Assembly (NCBI RefSeq): GCF_022427965.1 | Contig: NZ_JAKTTI010000009.1 | Span: 47,264 to 111,263, forward strand | Source: Fredinandcohnia quinoae | Lineage (GTDB): Bacteria; Bacillota; Bacilli; Bacillales; Bacillaceae_L | Direction of reading: 5' to 3' | DNA length: 64,000 nt | In this document: positions 16,455-26,230 of the stretch, piece by piece | Numbering within the stretch: the stretch's first letter is position 1 | How the letters are laid out: each line of letters opens with the position of its first letter | Notes under the pieces: model-generated | What the model was told of the DNA's origin: nothing | The model's database searches: none | Seen by the model: only the letters and a program-made list of their open reading frames with translations | Position numbers and translations under genes: made by a program

Positions 16455-17534
16455 TTATTGGTTGGCAATGCAAACCTTGTTACGCCCTGAGTGTTTAGCT
16501 TGATAGAGGGCTTTATCGGCATCATCTATAAGCATATTGGGGTCATTTGTTGTTTCTTGATAACAAGCCACACCTATAGAAATGGTGAGTTTGATATCTT
16601 TTCCTGAATTCAATGTAATAGGATCCTTTTCAACATTTCTTCTTATTCTTTCGGCTATTTCAACTGCCCTGAGCAAGGGGCAATCTAAAAGTAATACAGT
16701 AAATTCTTCTCCACCATTGCGGCTAACTATATCAAAATTTCTCGTGCTTTTTTGAAGTCTAGCACCCAGTTCTTTTAGTGCAACATCACCTTCAGCATGA
16801 CCATATGTATCATTTACCCGCTTAAAAAAGTCTATATCTAGATATAGTACAGATAACTTCTGCTCATTTGTTTTTAAATCATTAATTAACTGATTAAACA
16901 CTTCTTTAAATTTTCTCACATTGTTCAAACCTGTTAAGCTGTCTGTTACTGCATCCACTTGGTATTTATTGAAAAGCCTTTGGCTATTACGGATATATCT
17001 TATTACATAAAATGCTAAAAAGGCAGAAATATAGGAAACAAACCAATAGATCGGCATTACTTTTAAAACTAACATAAAATCTTGTACAAGATAACTAAAT
17101 ACAAGCGTAAATACCAAGTTATTGAATGTTAAAATCGTACTAACTTTTGCTTTTTTAGAATAATTGAGTTTTGAAAAATAGATCGCAAATAATGTTCCAG
17201 ACACACTAATAATGATGGCAAAATAGGAAGCTAAACCATTCGCAACAAAGAATCTACCGATAATCGTAAAAACCATTGAAATTAGAGCTGGGATCGCTCC
17301 TCCAAAGTACGCAAGTAGAATTGTAGGAATATGTCTTAAATCTATAAGCGTATTATCAACATCAATACTATAGTGCATTAGAATGTTGCTTAAAAGACCA
17401 CCCAATACCCCGTAAAGAATCTTTAGCTTTATAGAAGATATAGTATTCAAAGGATATTTGCTTGAAACTTGAGAATAGAAGAATAAAACTGAGACGAGAA
17501 TAGCTAAATTAGTAAAAAACTCCTTGATTATCAT
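16455..17534 (-). CDS. dgcK: Membrane diguanylate cyclase, 5TM-LYT plus GGDEF (DgcK/YhcK type)
   Basis: 359 residues. About six hydrophobic helices in the first 190 residues form a 5TMR-LYT sensor like that of LytS and YhcK. A GGDEF domain follows: TDSLTGLNNVRKF, the active-site GGEEF, and the inhibitory I-site RNFD five residues before it. All catalytic elements are present, so it should make cyclic di-GMP from GTP at the membrane and be product-inhibited. ATG 17534 (MIIKEFF) is chosen because GGTGAT lies just upstream. The likely effect is on motility or biofilm, as for B. subtilis DgcK. An EAL phosphodiesterase is encoded at 31.8 kb. Confidence 0.9.
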   Translation of the reverse strand: MIIKEFFTNLAILVSVLFFYSQVSSKYPLNTISSIKLKILYGVLGGLLSNILMHYSIDVDNTLIDLRHIPTILLAYFGGAIPALISMVFTIIGRFFVANGLASYFAIIISVSGTLFAIYFSKLNYSKKAKVSTILTFNNLVFTLVFSYLVQDFMLVLKVMPIYWFVSYISAFLAFYVIRYIRNSQRLFNKYQVDAVTDSLTGLNNVRKFKEVFNQLINDLKTNEQKLSVLYLDIDFFKRVNDTYGHAEGDVALKELGARLQKSTRNFDIVSRNGGEEFTVLLLDCPLLRAVEIAERIRRNVEKDPITLNSGKDIKLTISIGVACYQETTNDPNMLIDDADKALYQAKHSGRNKVCIANQ

Positions 17535-17644
17535 TTTTATCACCTTTAGAAACATACCATACTGTCATATTGATTTACACCGCCATTTACTTCCAACTAC
17601 ACTTACTTTAACCGATTGCTCTATTTTAATTACAAGGAGTGACG

Positions 17645-17869
17645 ATGAAAAACTCCACTCCATTTCCACCTAAAGACATACACCTATTTGTGACTTTTAT
17701 CACTTTTTTATTTTTGATTACCAAGCCTAATTTTCCTTTTGTTAATTTTCTAGTTCAAATTTATTATTTTCAAATAGGTTTTAACCTCCTTCTCATGAGC
17801 GGTATTCTGTCAATATTAGCACCTTATACCCTTGTAGAATTACCATATTGTAGTAGTCTTAGAGGATAA
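17645..17869 (+). CDS. Possible small membrane protein
   Basis: 74 residues from ATG 17645, preceded by AAGGAG with a 5-nt spacer. Two strongly hydrophobic stretches (LFVTFITFLFLI; FNLLLMSGILSILAPYTLV) suggest two membrane helices. I recognise no family, and the sequence is rich in Phe and Leu from an AT-rich background. It is 25 bp upstream of the lipoprotein gene and could be co-transcribed. The ribosome site is the main support; it may not be a gene. Confidence 0.35.
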   Translation: MKNSTPFPPKDIHLFVTFITFLFLITKPNFPFVNFLVQIYYFQIGFNLLLMSGILSILAPYTLVELPYCSSLRG

Positions 17870-17894
17870 TTTTAATTGGAGGTTGTTAAGAATT

Positions 17895-19187
17895 ATGGCA
17901 AAAAAACTTTTATCCTTGCTCATCACGATGCTGATAGCTGCAGTAGTCATAACCGGGTGCGGTGGTGATAAGCAAGTATCTAAGGATGAGGATTCAAAGG
18001 AATCAAAGGAAACAGCTATTGCAGAAAAGCCTAAAAAAGATGAAAATGAAAATGAAAATAAAGATGTAAAAGAAGGAAAGGAAGAAGGCAGCACACAAGA
18101 AAATGAAGTTTCAAGTGACTATTCCGAGTTAATAAGTTATATGGAAGAAGAAACAGAGGGAACTTCTAAAATACTATATGAAAATGATGAACCTCAGAAA
18201 CATGAGATGGAGGGTATTTCTGTTACATTAGAATCATATAAGCTCCTTGAACTAAAAGACTTTCATACTGACTTTATGATCCCATTCAACGATCAAACCA
18301 ATGGTGGTGTCATCATCGCCAAATACACTGTCACTAATGAGACTGATAAAGATGCATATTATACGCCTTTCTTTTATCTGAATTTTACAGGTGCACAGAA
18401 AGCTTACGATAATTATAAAGATCTTTTGCCAGAAGAAGATCAGCTCCCAACAAAGCTTGGTTATTCTAATGAATACTTAATTAAAGCTGGAGAATCAATA
18501 ACTGGCTATTATACATATCCATTTGGTGAAGATCATTTACAGGAAGTACTTAATGTATCAACTGCATCAGTAGAAGTTCCTAAGCCTCAATCCAAAAAGG
18601 ATGATTACTCATCTTCCTTTGGCAAGGAAGGCCAATTCACACTTGGCTTGAATAAAGAGGGTGAGAATCGGGTTGAAGGAAATAAAAAGTTTTATCAGGA
18701 CAAGGCAACCACTGATGATATGGGCGATAAAAAAATGATAGAAGAGAAAAATGGAATTGGAAAAAGTGAAAAATTAGGGAATGCTACGATTACTTTGGAT
18801 GGTTACCAATTCACTGAATTCATACCAAATGAAATAGAAGCACCACGTTTTGATGCGTTCAAAAATGGAATCGTTCTATTAACTGTGAAATTTAATATCG
18901 ATAATAAAGAGTCCGCAGCCATTTCTCAAAGTTCGATCAGTTCTAAGCTAACTGTTAATGACGGAGCGCAATATATGCGCAGTGAAGGAATGTTACTTAA
19001 TTATAAATATAGTGATTTGATTGAACCTGGAAAATCAGGTGAGCTGTTACAAATCTATGTTTTAGACAAAGAACAGTATATTAAAATTTGGAAAAACAAA
19101 TCATTTGAGATTGAAATCGGTCCTATGAAAGACCAAGAAGCAAAAGACATTTCAAAAGGGAAGACAGTAACTTTCAAATTAAAATAA
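17895..19187 (+). CDS. DUF5068-type surface lipoprotein
   Basis: 430 residues. Signal peptide and lipobox (VVITGC), then a long Lys/Glu/Asp linker, then two related beta-rich domains of about 130 residues (first around GISVTLESYKLLELKDFH...IAKYTVTNETDKDAYY; second around NATITLDGYQFTEFIPN...LLTVKFNIDNKESAAI). Each resembles the DUF4352/DUF5068 immunoglobulin-like fold found on Bacillus lipoproteins. Function unknown. ATG 17895 is used; a TTG at 17883 abuts the GGAGG site and is less likely. It is followed by a clear terminator. Confidence 0.8.
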   Translation: MAKKLLSLLITMLIAAVVITGCGGDKQVSKDEDSKESKETAIAEKPKKDENENENKDVKEGKEEGSTQENEVSSDYSELISYMEEETEGTSKILYENDEPQKHEMEGISVTLESYKLLELKDFHTDFMIPFNDQTNGGVIIAKYTVTNETDKDAYYTPFFYLNFTGAQKAYDNYKDLLPEEDQLPTKLGYSNEYLIKAGESITGYYTYPFGEDHLQEVLNVSTASVEVPKPQSKKDDYSSSFGKEGQFTLGLNKEGENRVEGNKKFYQDKATTDDMGDKKMIEEKNGIGKSEKLGNATITLDGYQFTEFIPNEIEAPRFDAFKNGIVLLTVKFNIDNKESAAISQSSISSKLTVNDGAQYMRSEGMLLNYKYSDLIEPGKSGELLQIYVLDKEQYIKIWKNKSFEIEIGPMKDQEAKDISKGKTVTFKLK

Positions 19188-19199
19188 GTATTAGAACCT

Positions 19200-19239
19200 A
19201 TGCCTTTTCCTCGTTCTTTATTTGAGGAAAGGCATTTTT
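19200..19239 (+). terminator. Terminator after the lipoprotein gene
   Basis: Stem TGCCTTTTCCTC/GAGGAAAGGCA followed by TTTTT on the plus strand, starting 13 bp after the stop. Confidence 0.85.
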
Positions 19240-19354
19240 CAGTTGGATGAAGAAAATTTCTTGCCCTATAATCTGAAGCTGTAGAAGGAAATAGTAATAA
19301 AAATGTCGAAGGTAAGGAAATATGTATGTCTTGAACATCTGGAGGGATGTTGCA

Positions 19355-20050
19355 TTGAAAAAACGAATATTATTAGTTGAAGATGACAAGGAAATAAGCA
19401 AGTTGATAGCCGATCACTTGGAACACGAGAATTTCAAAGTTCTTACCGCATTTGATGGTGAGGAAGCTGTCTCTTTATTTAATAAGGAAGAACCTGATTT
19501 AATCCTACTTGATCTCATGCTGCCTAAGTTAAGTGGTATGGAATTTTTAAAACAAATTAGGGAAAAAAATGTACTTCCTATCTTAATTATTTCAGCAAAA
19601 GGTAGTGACGTGGATAAAGCGTTAGGTCTTGGTTTTGGTGCGGATGATTATATTAGCAAGCCTTTTTCAATGATTGAACTTACAGCTAGGGTTCATGCCG
19701 CTATCCGAAGGGCAACTCAATATATTACAACAGAGAATCAATCCACTTCTACTACCATTCAAATAAAAGATTTGTCCCTTGATTTGCATTCCTTCTCTGT
19801 CCAGGTTAGGGGTAATCATATTCAACTGACATCTAAGGAATTCCATATTTTGAAATTATTCATGACCAATCAAAGCAGGGTATTTACAAAGGAGCAAATT
19901 TATCATTTTATTTGGGAAGATGATTATTACGGGAATGAAAATGTAATAAATGTTCATATTAGAAGGCTCCGAGAAAAAATTGAAAAGGACCCGTCCAACC
20001 CACAGTATATCCAAACCGTATGGGGAATTGGATATAAATTAGGTATATAG
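19355..20050 (+). CDS. ycbL: OmpR-family response regulator (YcbL type)
   Basis: 231 residues. Receiver domain with acidic pocket EDD, phospho-acceptor Asp in LILLDLMLP, Thr/Ser in IISAKG and Lys in SKPFSM; C-terminal winged helix (LTSKEFHILKLFM...NVINVHIRRLREKIEKDPSNP). TTG 19355 is chosen because GGAGGGATG lies 9 nt upstream; the frame's first ATG at 19322 has no such site. The next genes are a histidine kinase, an ABC ATPase and a permease, the same order and sizes as B. subtilis ycbL-ycbM-ycbN-ycbO. Tandem GTAAGAAA repeats upstream of the ABC genes are its probable target. Confidence 0.88.
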   Translation: MKKRILLVEDDKEISKLIADHLEHENFKVLTAFDGEEAVSLFNKEEPDLILLDLMLPKLSGMEFLKQIREKNVLPILIISAKGSDVDKALGLGFGADDYISKPFSMIELTARVHAAIRRATQYITTENQSTSTTIQIKDLSLDLHSFSVQVRGNHIQLTSKEFHILKLFMTNQSRVFTKEQIYHFIWEDDYYGNENVINVHIRRLREKIEKDPSNPQYIQTVWGIGYKLGI

Positions 20051-20053
20051 CTC

Positions 20054-20989
20054 ATGATTATTTTACTTACTATCCTATCAGCTGTTTTATTGATTTTGAA
20101 TGGAATCCAGTATTATTCCCGTAGGAACTTACATCGCAATCTTCATGAAATAAGTGAAGTAATTTCAACTATTATTACACAAGAATCAGCTGAAAAAGTA
20201 CTATTCCGAACAGATCAGCATGCAATTCAGAATCTACTCATTCAAATCAACCGTCTATTAGACTATAATCAAAAAACATTTGCAGATTATGCCAAAACGA
20301 AGAATAGCTTACAAAAATTGATATCTAATATGTCACACGACTTAAAAACACCACTTACCGTTATTTTAGGCTATGTTGAAAAATTAAAACTTGATGAAAA
20401 ATTAACTGCTAAGGAAAAGGAAATGGTCACTCTCCGCCTTCATGAAAAAGTAATGAGTTTAATCGCCTTACTGAATCAATTTTTTGACCTTGTTAAAATA
20501 GAATCTGAAGATTATCATATTCCACTAAGTAAACTCTCACTAAATGAGATTTGTCGAAAGACTGTTTTAGATTTTTATGATTTACTTCAATCGAAAGGTC
20601 TTCAAGTAGAGATTGATATTCCTGAGCAGGATTCTTACATCTTCGGTAATGAACAAGCATTAAATAGAGTACTAAGTAATCTAATATCGAATGCCATTCG
20701 TTATGGAAGTGATGGAGGTGTATTTGGATTAAAGCTCCAAGAGAATATAGGTACTGTTTCAGTCGAGATTTGGGATAAAGGAAAAGGAATTGCTGAAATA
20801 CATCAAGATCGAGTCTTTGAAAGATTGTTTACATTAGATGATGCTAGAAATCCCATGTTTCAGGGAAGTGGTCTTGGTTTAAGTATTTCAAAGCGTTTGA
20901 TTGAACAAATGAAGGGATCTATTCACCTAAGCAGCGAGCCCTTCGAAAGAACGAGCTTCATTTGTAGGTTCAAACAAATAACATATTAA
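20054..20989 (+). CDS. ycbM: Sensor histidine kinase with minimal sensor (YcbM type)
   Basis: 311 residues. A single N-terminal membrane helix (IILLTILSAVLLILNGIQYY) and almost no extracytoplasmic part, then HisKA with SHDLKTPLT (phospho-His) and HATPase with N-box NLISNAIRYG, G1 DKGKGI and GSGLGLSIS. The size equals B. subtilis YcbM (311 residues as I recall it). Such small kinases usually sense through, or with, a partner ABC transporter at the membrane; the ABC genes downstream fit this. It follows the response regulator by 3 bp. Confidence 0.88.
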   Translation: MIILLTILSAVLLILNGIQYYSRRNLHRNLHEISEVISTIITQESAEKVLFRTDQHAIQNLLIQINRLLDYNQKTFADYAKTKNSLQKLISNMSHDLKTPLTVILGYVEKLKLDEKLTAKEKEMVTLRLHEKVMSLIALLNQFFDLVKIESEDYHIPLSKLSLNEICRKTVLDFYDLLQSKGLQVEIDIPEQDSYIFGNEQALNRVLSNLISNAIRYGSDGGVFGLKLQENIGTVSVEIWDKGKGIAEIHQDRVFERLFTLDDARNPMFQGSGLGLSISKRLIEQMKGSIHLSSEPFERTSFICRFKQITY

Positions 20990-20995
20990 TCCTTC

Positions 20996-21029
20996 GAAAA
21001 GAGGTGTTCAGTAAGAACAGCTCTTTTTC
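20996..21029 (+). terminator. Terminator after the two-component genes
   Basis: AAAGAG-TGTTC pairs with GAACA-CTCTTT, followed by TTTTCTT. It separates the regulator genes from the ABC genes, which then have their own promoter. Confidence 0.7.
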
Positions 21030-21038
21030 TTCATCAAC

Positions 21039-21092
21039 GTAAGAAACATGTAAGAAATGAGAAAGAAAAAAGATACTTTCACTGTTTATGAT
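21039..21092 (+). promoter_or_regulatory. Response-regulator-dependent promoter of the ycbNO-like genes
   Basis: Two direct repeats GTAAGAAA at 21039 and 21050 are spaced 11 bp apart, the usual geometry for OmpR/PhoB dimers. They end 6 bp before a poor -35 (AGAAAA, 21064-21069), which is 17 bp from a TATGAT -10 (21087-21092). A weak -35 beside tandem repeats fits activation by the adjacent response regulator. Confidence 0.6.
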
Positions 21093-21115
21093 AGAGCTAT
21101 AAAGGAGGTTTGGAG

Positions 21116-22039
21116 ATGGAATATATAGTTCGAACCAATCAATTAACAAAAATAGTAAAAGGAAAGACACTTGTTGCGGATGTCAATCTTCATATACAAA
21201 GAGGCGAAATATATGGTTTACTCGGACAAAATGGTGCTGGGAAAACAACCATCATGAAAATGCTAACAGGATTAACCAGTCCAACTTCAGGTGAAATTTC
21301 CCTGTTCGGCAATAGGCTTACACAACAAGCAAAGTCCAGCTTGAAACGGGTTGGCAGTATTATTGAATATCCAATCTTTTTTGAGCATTTAACAGCCATG
21401 GAAAATCTAAAGCTTCATTGTGAATATGTAGGGTTTTATGATGATAAAGCCATAAAAGACGCATTGGATTTGGTTCACTTAATAGGGGTTGAGGATGACA
21501 TCGTGAAAGATTTTTCACTTGGAATGAAGCAGCGATTGGGGATTGCTAGGGCGATTATTACGAAGCCTGAACTGATTATTTTAGATGAACCAATCAATGG
21601 ACTAGATCCAATAGGAATTAAGGACATTCGGGATTTAATCCGGATGCTTAATAAGGAATACAGGATTACTTTTCTTCTTTCAAGTCATATTCTAGGAGAA
21701 ATGGAACAGGTTGTAGACAGGATTGGTGTTATTAAAAATGGAAAGCTATTGAACGAAGTAGCATTAGCAGATATTCGTAAAAAACGAACGGATTATATCG
21801 AGCTTGTGACAACAGTCCCTCAGAAAACGGTATACTTGCTTGAAAATGAACTTCATATTTCCAATATAAAAATCATTCACGGCAACAGAATTCGTATTTA
21901 CGATTTGTCACAATCACAAAATGATATTTCGAAGATGTTAGTTCTACATGATATAGGTATCGAGGAAATCAAAAAACATACGGGTTCATTGGAAGACTAT
22001 TTTTATGAGCAAATTAATGGAGGTGATAGTGTTGAATAA
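21116..22039 (+). CDS. ycbN: ABC exporter ATPase, BcrA/YcbN type
   Basis: 307 residues. Walker A GQNGAGKTT, signature FSLGMKQRLGIARAI, Walker B LIILDEPINGLDP and switch His in SSHILGEME, all intact, with a C-terminal extension typical of the BcrA/DrrA group that exports or resists peptide antibiotics. ATG 21116 is 7 nt from AAAGGAGG. It is co-transcribed with an ABC-2 permease overlapping its 3' end, and sits behind a two-component system, so the inferred role is inducible resistance to a cell-envelope peptide such as a lantibiotic or bacitracin. Confidence 0.9.
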   Translation: MEYIVRTNQLTKIVKGKTLVADVNLHIQRGEIYGLLGQNGAGKTTIMKMLTGLTSPTSGEISLFGNRLTQQAKSSLKRVGSIIEYPIFFEHLTAMENLKLHCEYVGFYDDKAIKDALDLVHLIGVEDDIVKDFSLGMKQRLGIARAIITKPELIILDEPINGLDPIGIKDIRDLIRMLNKEYRITFLLSSHILGEMEQVVDRIGVIKNGKLLNEVALADIRKKRTDYIELVTTVPQKTVYLLENELHISNIKIIHGNRIRIYDLSQSQNDISKMLVLHDIGIEEIKKHTGSLEDYFYEQINGGDSVE

Positions 22040-22709
22040 ATTAATTTCATTAGAATGGAAAAAATTAAAACAAAAATCGATATTTGGTGAGGTAGTCATT
22101 TACTTGATTATTCTTATGGTAATGCCTTTATTTTTCATAAAAATGGTGAGTGCTGACTTTGGGAAGAGCTTCGATGCCATGTTTGAGCTCATCCAATCTA
22201 TACAAAGAGGGCTTGTCTTGTTTGGAGCATCGCTGATCAGTCAGGTTTTTATAGATGAATATAAAAATAAAACCATCTCTCTTTCATTTAGTTACCCCAT
22301 TAGCCGACAAAAATTGTTTGTAGCTAAAATATTATTTATTTCACGTTTTATCTTTCTTACAACAATCGCATCCTTTCTATTGACTGGAGTGACAACCTAT
22401 TTGCTTAACCTTGCATTTCCAATTATTCAATTCCCACTGACCTTATCGCATATTGCAAGTTATCTTGGTGGTATGTTTACCGGATCATTAATTGTCATAT
22501 TGATCAGCTTCATCCCGCTCTTCTACTTTGCAATTTGGAGACGGGGGACGATTCCAACTGTAATTTGTGCAATAACTGTAATGAATCTACCGAACTTCTC
22601 CTCAGTCTTTCATTTAGATAGCAAGCTCCTCATCGCAATCTTATGTATATTAGGAGCTTTTAGCCTATTCCTTTCTGTAAAAACTGCTGAAAGAGTCGGA
22701 GAGATATAG
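22032..22709 (+). CDS. ycbO: ABC-2 permease of the YcbO type
   Basis: About 225 residues with six membrane helices and no conserved catalytic motif. The start is TTG 22032 (LNKLISLEWKKLKQ), 8 nt after GGAGG and overlapping ycbN by 8 bp; an ATG 27 bp upstream lacks a ribosome site. It is the membrane partner of the preceding ATPase. Confidence 0.85.
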   Translation: MNKLISLEWKKLKQKSIFGEVVIYLIILMVMPLFFIKMVSADFGKSFDAMFELIQSIQRGLVLFGASLISQVFIDEYKNKTISLSFSYPISRQKLFVAKILFISRFIFLTTIASFLLTGVTTYLLNLAFPIIQFPLTLSHIASYLGGMFTGSLIVILISFIPLFYFAIWRRGTIPTVICAITVMNLPNFSSVFHLDSKLLIAILCILGAFSLFLSVKTAERVGEI

Positions 22710-22740
22710 TATGAAACAAACTACCTTTCCTTGAATTTGA

Positions 22741-22769
22741 TTGACACTAATCTTTATATTTGTTACAAT
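22741..22769 (+). promoter_or_regulatory. Sigma-A promoter of the T-box/ileS unit
   Basis: TTGACA (22741-22746), 17-bp spacer, TACAAT (22764-22769): near consensus. Confidence 0.85.
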
Positions 22770-22795
22770 TACCCCCAATAAAAGCACACAAATTC

Positions 22796-23045
22796 GTTGA
22801 TGAGAAAAAGTAACGTTTCGTCTGGATCCACAGAGAGCTGACATTTTGGTGCAAGTCAGTGTTCGAGTGATACGTGAAAATCCCCTCTGAGAAGGTAGGC
22901 TGAAGTCATTAGTAAGTCTATCCGGGCGTCTACCGTTAAAAGGAACACGTATGATTGTACGTTGCTAAGTGCTATTGATCGGATCAATAGAATTAGGGTG
23001 GTATCGCGGCTAACCCCGTCCCTTTCTTGGGATGGGGTTTTTTGT
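22796..23045 (+). promoter_or_regulatory. T-box leader (isoleucine) with terminator
   Basis: The T-box sequence AGGGTGGTATCGCGG is at 22995-23009. It is followed by a terminator (AACCCCGTCCC 23012-23022 pairs with GGGATGGGGTT 23029-23039, then T-run). Upstream sequence can form the long stem I, with an ATC (Ile) triplet as candidate specifier near 22883 (GTGAAAATCCCC). Uncharged tRNA-Ile would stabilise the antiterminator and raise ileS expression. The specifier assignment is by eye. Confidence 0.92.
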
Positions 23046-23078
23046 GTGCTTTTACAAAATTATAAAGGAGCGATATCG

Positions 23079-26000
23079 ATGAACTCTAATGAAGGAAAAG
23101 AAACTGTTGTTCAGCGTGAGGAACACATACGCAATTATTGGGCAAAGGAAAATACCTTTAGACAATCCGTTCAATTAAGAGAAGGTAAGACACCTTTTGT
23201 ATTTTATGAAGGGCCACCAACTGCAAACGGTTTGCCCCATGTTGGTCATGCATTGGGAAGAACGATTAAAGATGTAGTTGCACGATACAAAACAATGCAA
23301 GGTTTTCAAGTGGAACGAAAGGCCGGCTGGGATACACACGGACTACCTGTTGAGCTTGGTGTTGAAAAACAGCTTGGTATTTCAGGGAAACAAGAGATTG
23401 AAGACTATGGTGTCGAGCCATTTATTAAGAAATGCAAGGAAAGTGTATTTACCTATGAGAAGAAATGGCGTTCATTTACAGAGGAGTTAGGCTATTGGGT
23501 AGATATGGATAGTCCTTATATGACACTAAGCAATGAATACATGGAGAGTGTGTGGAATATTTTAAGTCAGGTTCATAAGGATGGACGGTTGTATAAGGGT
23601 CATCGTGTTTCACCATATTGCCCTAGCTGTCAAACCTCTTTAAGTTCACATGAAGTAGCTCAAGGCTACAAGGATGTAAAAGATTTATCTGCTACTGTTA
23701 AATTCAAACGCCTTGATACAGAAGAATATTTTTTAGGTTGGACGACTACTCCTTGGACATTGCCAGCAAATGTTGCGCTTGCCATGAACCCAAGCTTAAC
23801 ATATGTACGCGCGCAAAGAGAAAATATCATCTATATTGTTGCAAAGTCTTTAGTTGAGAATGTACTAGGTGATGGTGCCCAAGTATTAAGTGAACATAGC
23901 GGTCAAGAATTTGAAGGTGTGGCATATGAACCACCGTTTAGTTATGTAGGGGTCGAGAAAGGACATCAGGTTGTTTTAGCTGATTATGTAACTGAAAATA
24001 GTGGTACAGGGATTGTTCATATCGCACCAGCATATGGTGAAGATGACTACAAAACCGTTCAACAAAATGGTTTATCCTTTATCAATGTTGTTGATTCCCA
24101 AGGACGTTATACTTCTGATGTTACCGAACTTTCTGGTCGATTTGTGAAAGATTGTGATGTTGATATTATCAAAATGCTATCAGAACAAGGGCTGCTATAT
24201 CATAAAGAAAAATATGAGCATAGCTATCCACATTGCTGGAGATGTGATTCTCCGTTGCTCTACTACGCAACTGACAGCTGGTTCATTCATATGTCAGCAT
24301 TAAAGGAAAAAATGCTTGCAAACAACGAAACGGTTTCATGGTATCCCGAGCATATTAAAGACGGTCGATTTGGTAACTTCCTCGAAAATCTTGTTGATTG
24401 GAATATTAGTAGAAACAGATACTGGGGCACACCTTTAAACGTGTGGATATGCGCAGATTGTCAGCATGAAGTGGCACCTAGTAGCATTGGAGAGCTACAA
24501 AAACTTGCGACCACAACTGTATCGAATGATCTCGAGCTTCATAAGCCATATATTGACGAGATCCACTGTGTTTGCCCAACATGTAACGGCATCATGAATA
24601 GGACTCCTGAAGTCATTGATGTATGGTTTGATAGTGGTTCAATGCCATTCGCACAGTACCACTATCCATTTGGTGATAATGAAAAATTCAAATCTCAATT
24701 TCCTGCCGATGTTGTCATTGAAGGAATTGACCAGACAAGGGGATTTTTCTATAGCCTTCTTGCTGTATCTACATTATTTACTGGTCAACCACCATATAAA
24801 AATGTCTTGTCACTTGGACATGTACTTGATGAGCATGGTCAAAAAATGTCTAAAAGCAAAGGCAATGCGCTGGATCCTGTTGAACTCATCAGAGAATACG
24901 GTGCAGATTCATTACGCTGGGCCTTCTTAGTAGACAGCTCACCTTGGAATCCAAAACGCTTTTCAAAGAAGATTGTTCAAGATGCAAAATCTAAATTGGT
25001 GGATACATTAGATAACACGTATAAGTTTTATGCCATGTACGCAAAAATAGATGGATTTGTATATGATAAGAAACAAACTGGTAAGAGAACAATCCTAGAC
25101 GAGTGGATTCTTTCACGCTTAAATAGTACCGTGAAGCTCGTAAATCACAATATGGATCGCTATCAATTCACTCAAGCAACACGTGAAATTGCTACATTAG
25201 TTGATGAACTTAGCAATTGGTATATACGGCGATCAAGAAATCGCTTTTGGGCCTCTGGACTTTCCGAAGATAAAGTTGGCGCCTATTCAACATTATTTGA
25301 AACACTGACAACAATCAGCCGCTTACTTGCTCCATTTGTTCCGTTTATCTCTGAACATATTCATATGAAGCTATGTCAGGAAAGTGTTCATTTACAAGAG
25401 TATCCAAAGGCTAATGAAAAAGTGATCAACCCTGATTTAGAGGCTGACATGAATACTATTTTAAAAATTGTTGAGCTTGGTCGAAGTATTCGTAATTCCA
25501 ACATCATCAAGGTAAAACAGCCTTTACAAGAAATTATTGTATGGCAACATGATAATAAGAATCTATTACATGCTTATTCAGATATTATCAAGGATGAGTT
25601 AAACGTTAAAAATGTCGTATTTACCGAGGATTTATCACAATATGAATCAATTGTTTTAAAACTTAACTTTAAAACAGCAGGAGCTGCATTTGGCAAACAG
25701 GTCAATTTAGTCAAAGGCTATGTTGATCATCTAACTGATCACGAGAAGAAGATATTACTAGAAACTGATCAACTTCAAATTGAATTATTGGGGCAATTGG
25801 TGACTTTACAAAGGGAACATGTAAATGTGGAATCTGTTGTTTCTGATGGTTTTGAGAAGTCAGGCGACCAGCATTTAAAAGTACTGCTAAATTTAGAACT
25901 TACCTCACAGCTTTTAGATGAAGGTCAAATCAGGGAATTAATTAGAGCGATACAGGATACTCGAAAGAAATTGAATTTACCCGTTGAAAAATATATTTCA

Positions 26001-26171
26001 ATCTCGTTATCAGCATCGGATAACGTTCAAGAAAAAATCCAGCGCTTTGAAGGGTTGATTAAGGAAAATGTTCTCGTGTATCAACTTAGCTTTGATGAGA
26101 TAGTTGAGTCGGAACAACATATAGAAGTTGCTTTTGGTGATGAAAAGGTAGGAGTCTCGTTGAGAGACTAG
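23079..26171 (+). CDS. ileS: Isoleucyl-tRNA synthetase, type 2 (IleS2)
   Basis: 1030 residues, longer than the usual bacterial IleRS1 (about 920). The first signature motif is HVGH ([16 protein letters not shown]), the second KMSKSKGN. An editing domain ([17 protein letters not shown] region upstream) and an anticodon-binding C-terminal extension of the eukaryote-like type are present. Together these place it in the IleS2 clade, many members of which resist mupirocin. ATG 23079 follows AAGGAG; an open frame into the T-box is not used. Whether this organism also has an IleS1 cannot be seen here. Confidence 0.94.
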   Translation: MNSNEGKETVVQREEHIRNYWAKENTFRQSVQLREGKTPFVFYEGPPTANGLPHVGHALGRTIKDVVARYKTMQGFQVERKAGWDTHGLPVELGVEKQLGISGKQEIEDYGVEPFIKKCKESVFTYEKKWRSFTEELGYWVDMDSPYMTLSNEYMESVWNILSQVHKDGRLYKGHRVSPYCPSCQTSLSSHEVAQGYKDVKDLSATVKFKRLDTEEYFLGWTTTPWTLPANVALAMNPSLTYVRAQRENIIYIVAKSLVENVLGDGAQVLSEHSGQEFEGVAYEPPFSYVGVEKGHQVVLADYVTENSGTGIVHIAPAYGEDDYKTVQQNGLSFINVVDSQGRYTSDVTELSGRFVKDCDVDIIKMLSEQGLLYHKEKYEHSYPHCWRCDSPLLYYATDSWFIHMSALKEKMLANNETVSWYPEHIKDGRFGNFLENLVDWNISRNRYWGTPLNVWICADCQHEVAPSSIGELQKLATTTVSNDLELHKPYIDEIHCVCPTCNGIMNRTPEVIDVWFDSGSMPFAQYHYPFGDNEKFKSQFPADVVIEGIDQTRGFFYSLLAVSTLFTGQPPYKNVLSLGHVLDEHGQKMSKSKGNALDPVELIREYGADSLRWAFLVDSSPWNPKRFSKKIVQDAKSKLVDTLDNTYKFYAMYAKIDGFVYDKKQTGKRTILDEWILSRLNSTVKLVNHNMDRYQFTQATREIATLVDELSNWYIRRSRNRFWASGLSEDKVGAYSTLFETLTTISRLLAPFVPFISEHIHMKLCQESVHLQEYPKANEKVINPDLEADMNTILKIVELGRSIRNSNIIKVKQPLQEIIVWQHDNKNLLHAYSDIIKDELNVKNVVFTEDLSQYESIVLKLNFKTAGAAFGKQVNLVKGYVDHLTDHEKKILLETDQLQIELLGQLVTLQREHVNVESVVSDGFEKSGDQHLKVLLNLELTSQLLDEGQIRELIRAIQDTRKKLNLPVEKYISISLSASDNVQEKIQRFEGLIKENVLVYQLSFDEIVESEQHIEVAFGDEKVGVSLRD

Positions 26172-26187
26172 GTGATTGAAAATGAAC

Positions 26188-26220
26188 GGCACTGCAAAGT
26201 AGATTGCAGTGCCTCTTTTC
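26188..26220 (+). terminator. Terminator after ileS
   Basis: Perfect 10-bp stem GGCACTGCAA/TTGCAGTGCC followed by TCTTTTCT; it also faces the convergent hydrolase gene. Confidence 0.85.
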
Positions 26221-26230
26221 TATCCTATCT

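Noticed and set aside
22962..23078. Upstream extension of ileS into the T-box
   Set aside because: The frame is open by chance; ATG 23079 has AAGGAG and the upstream part is T-box and terminator.
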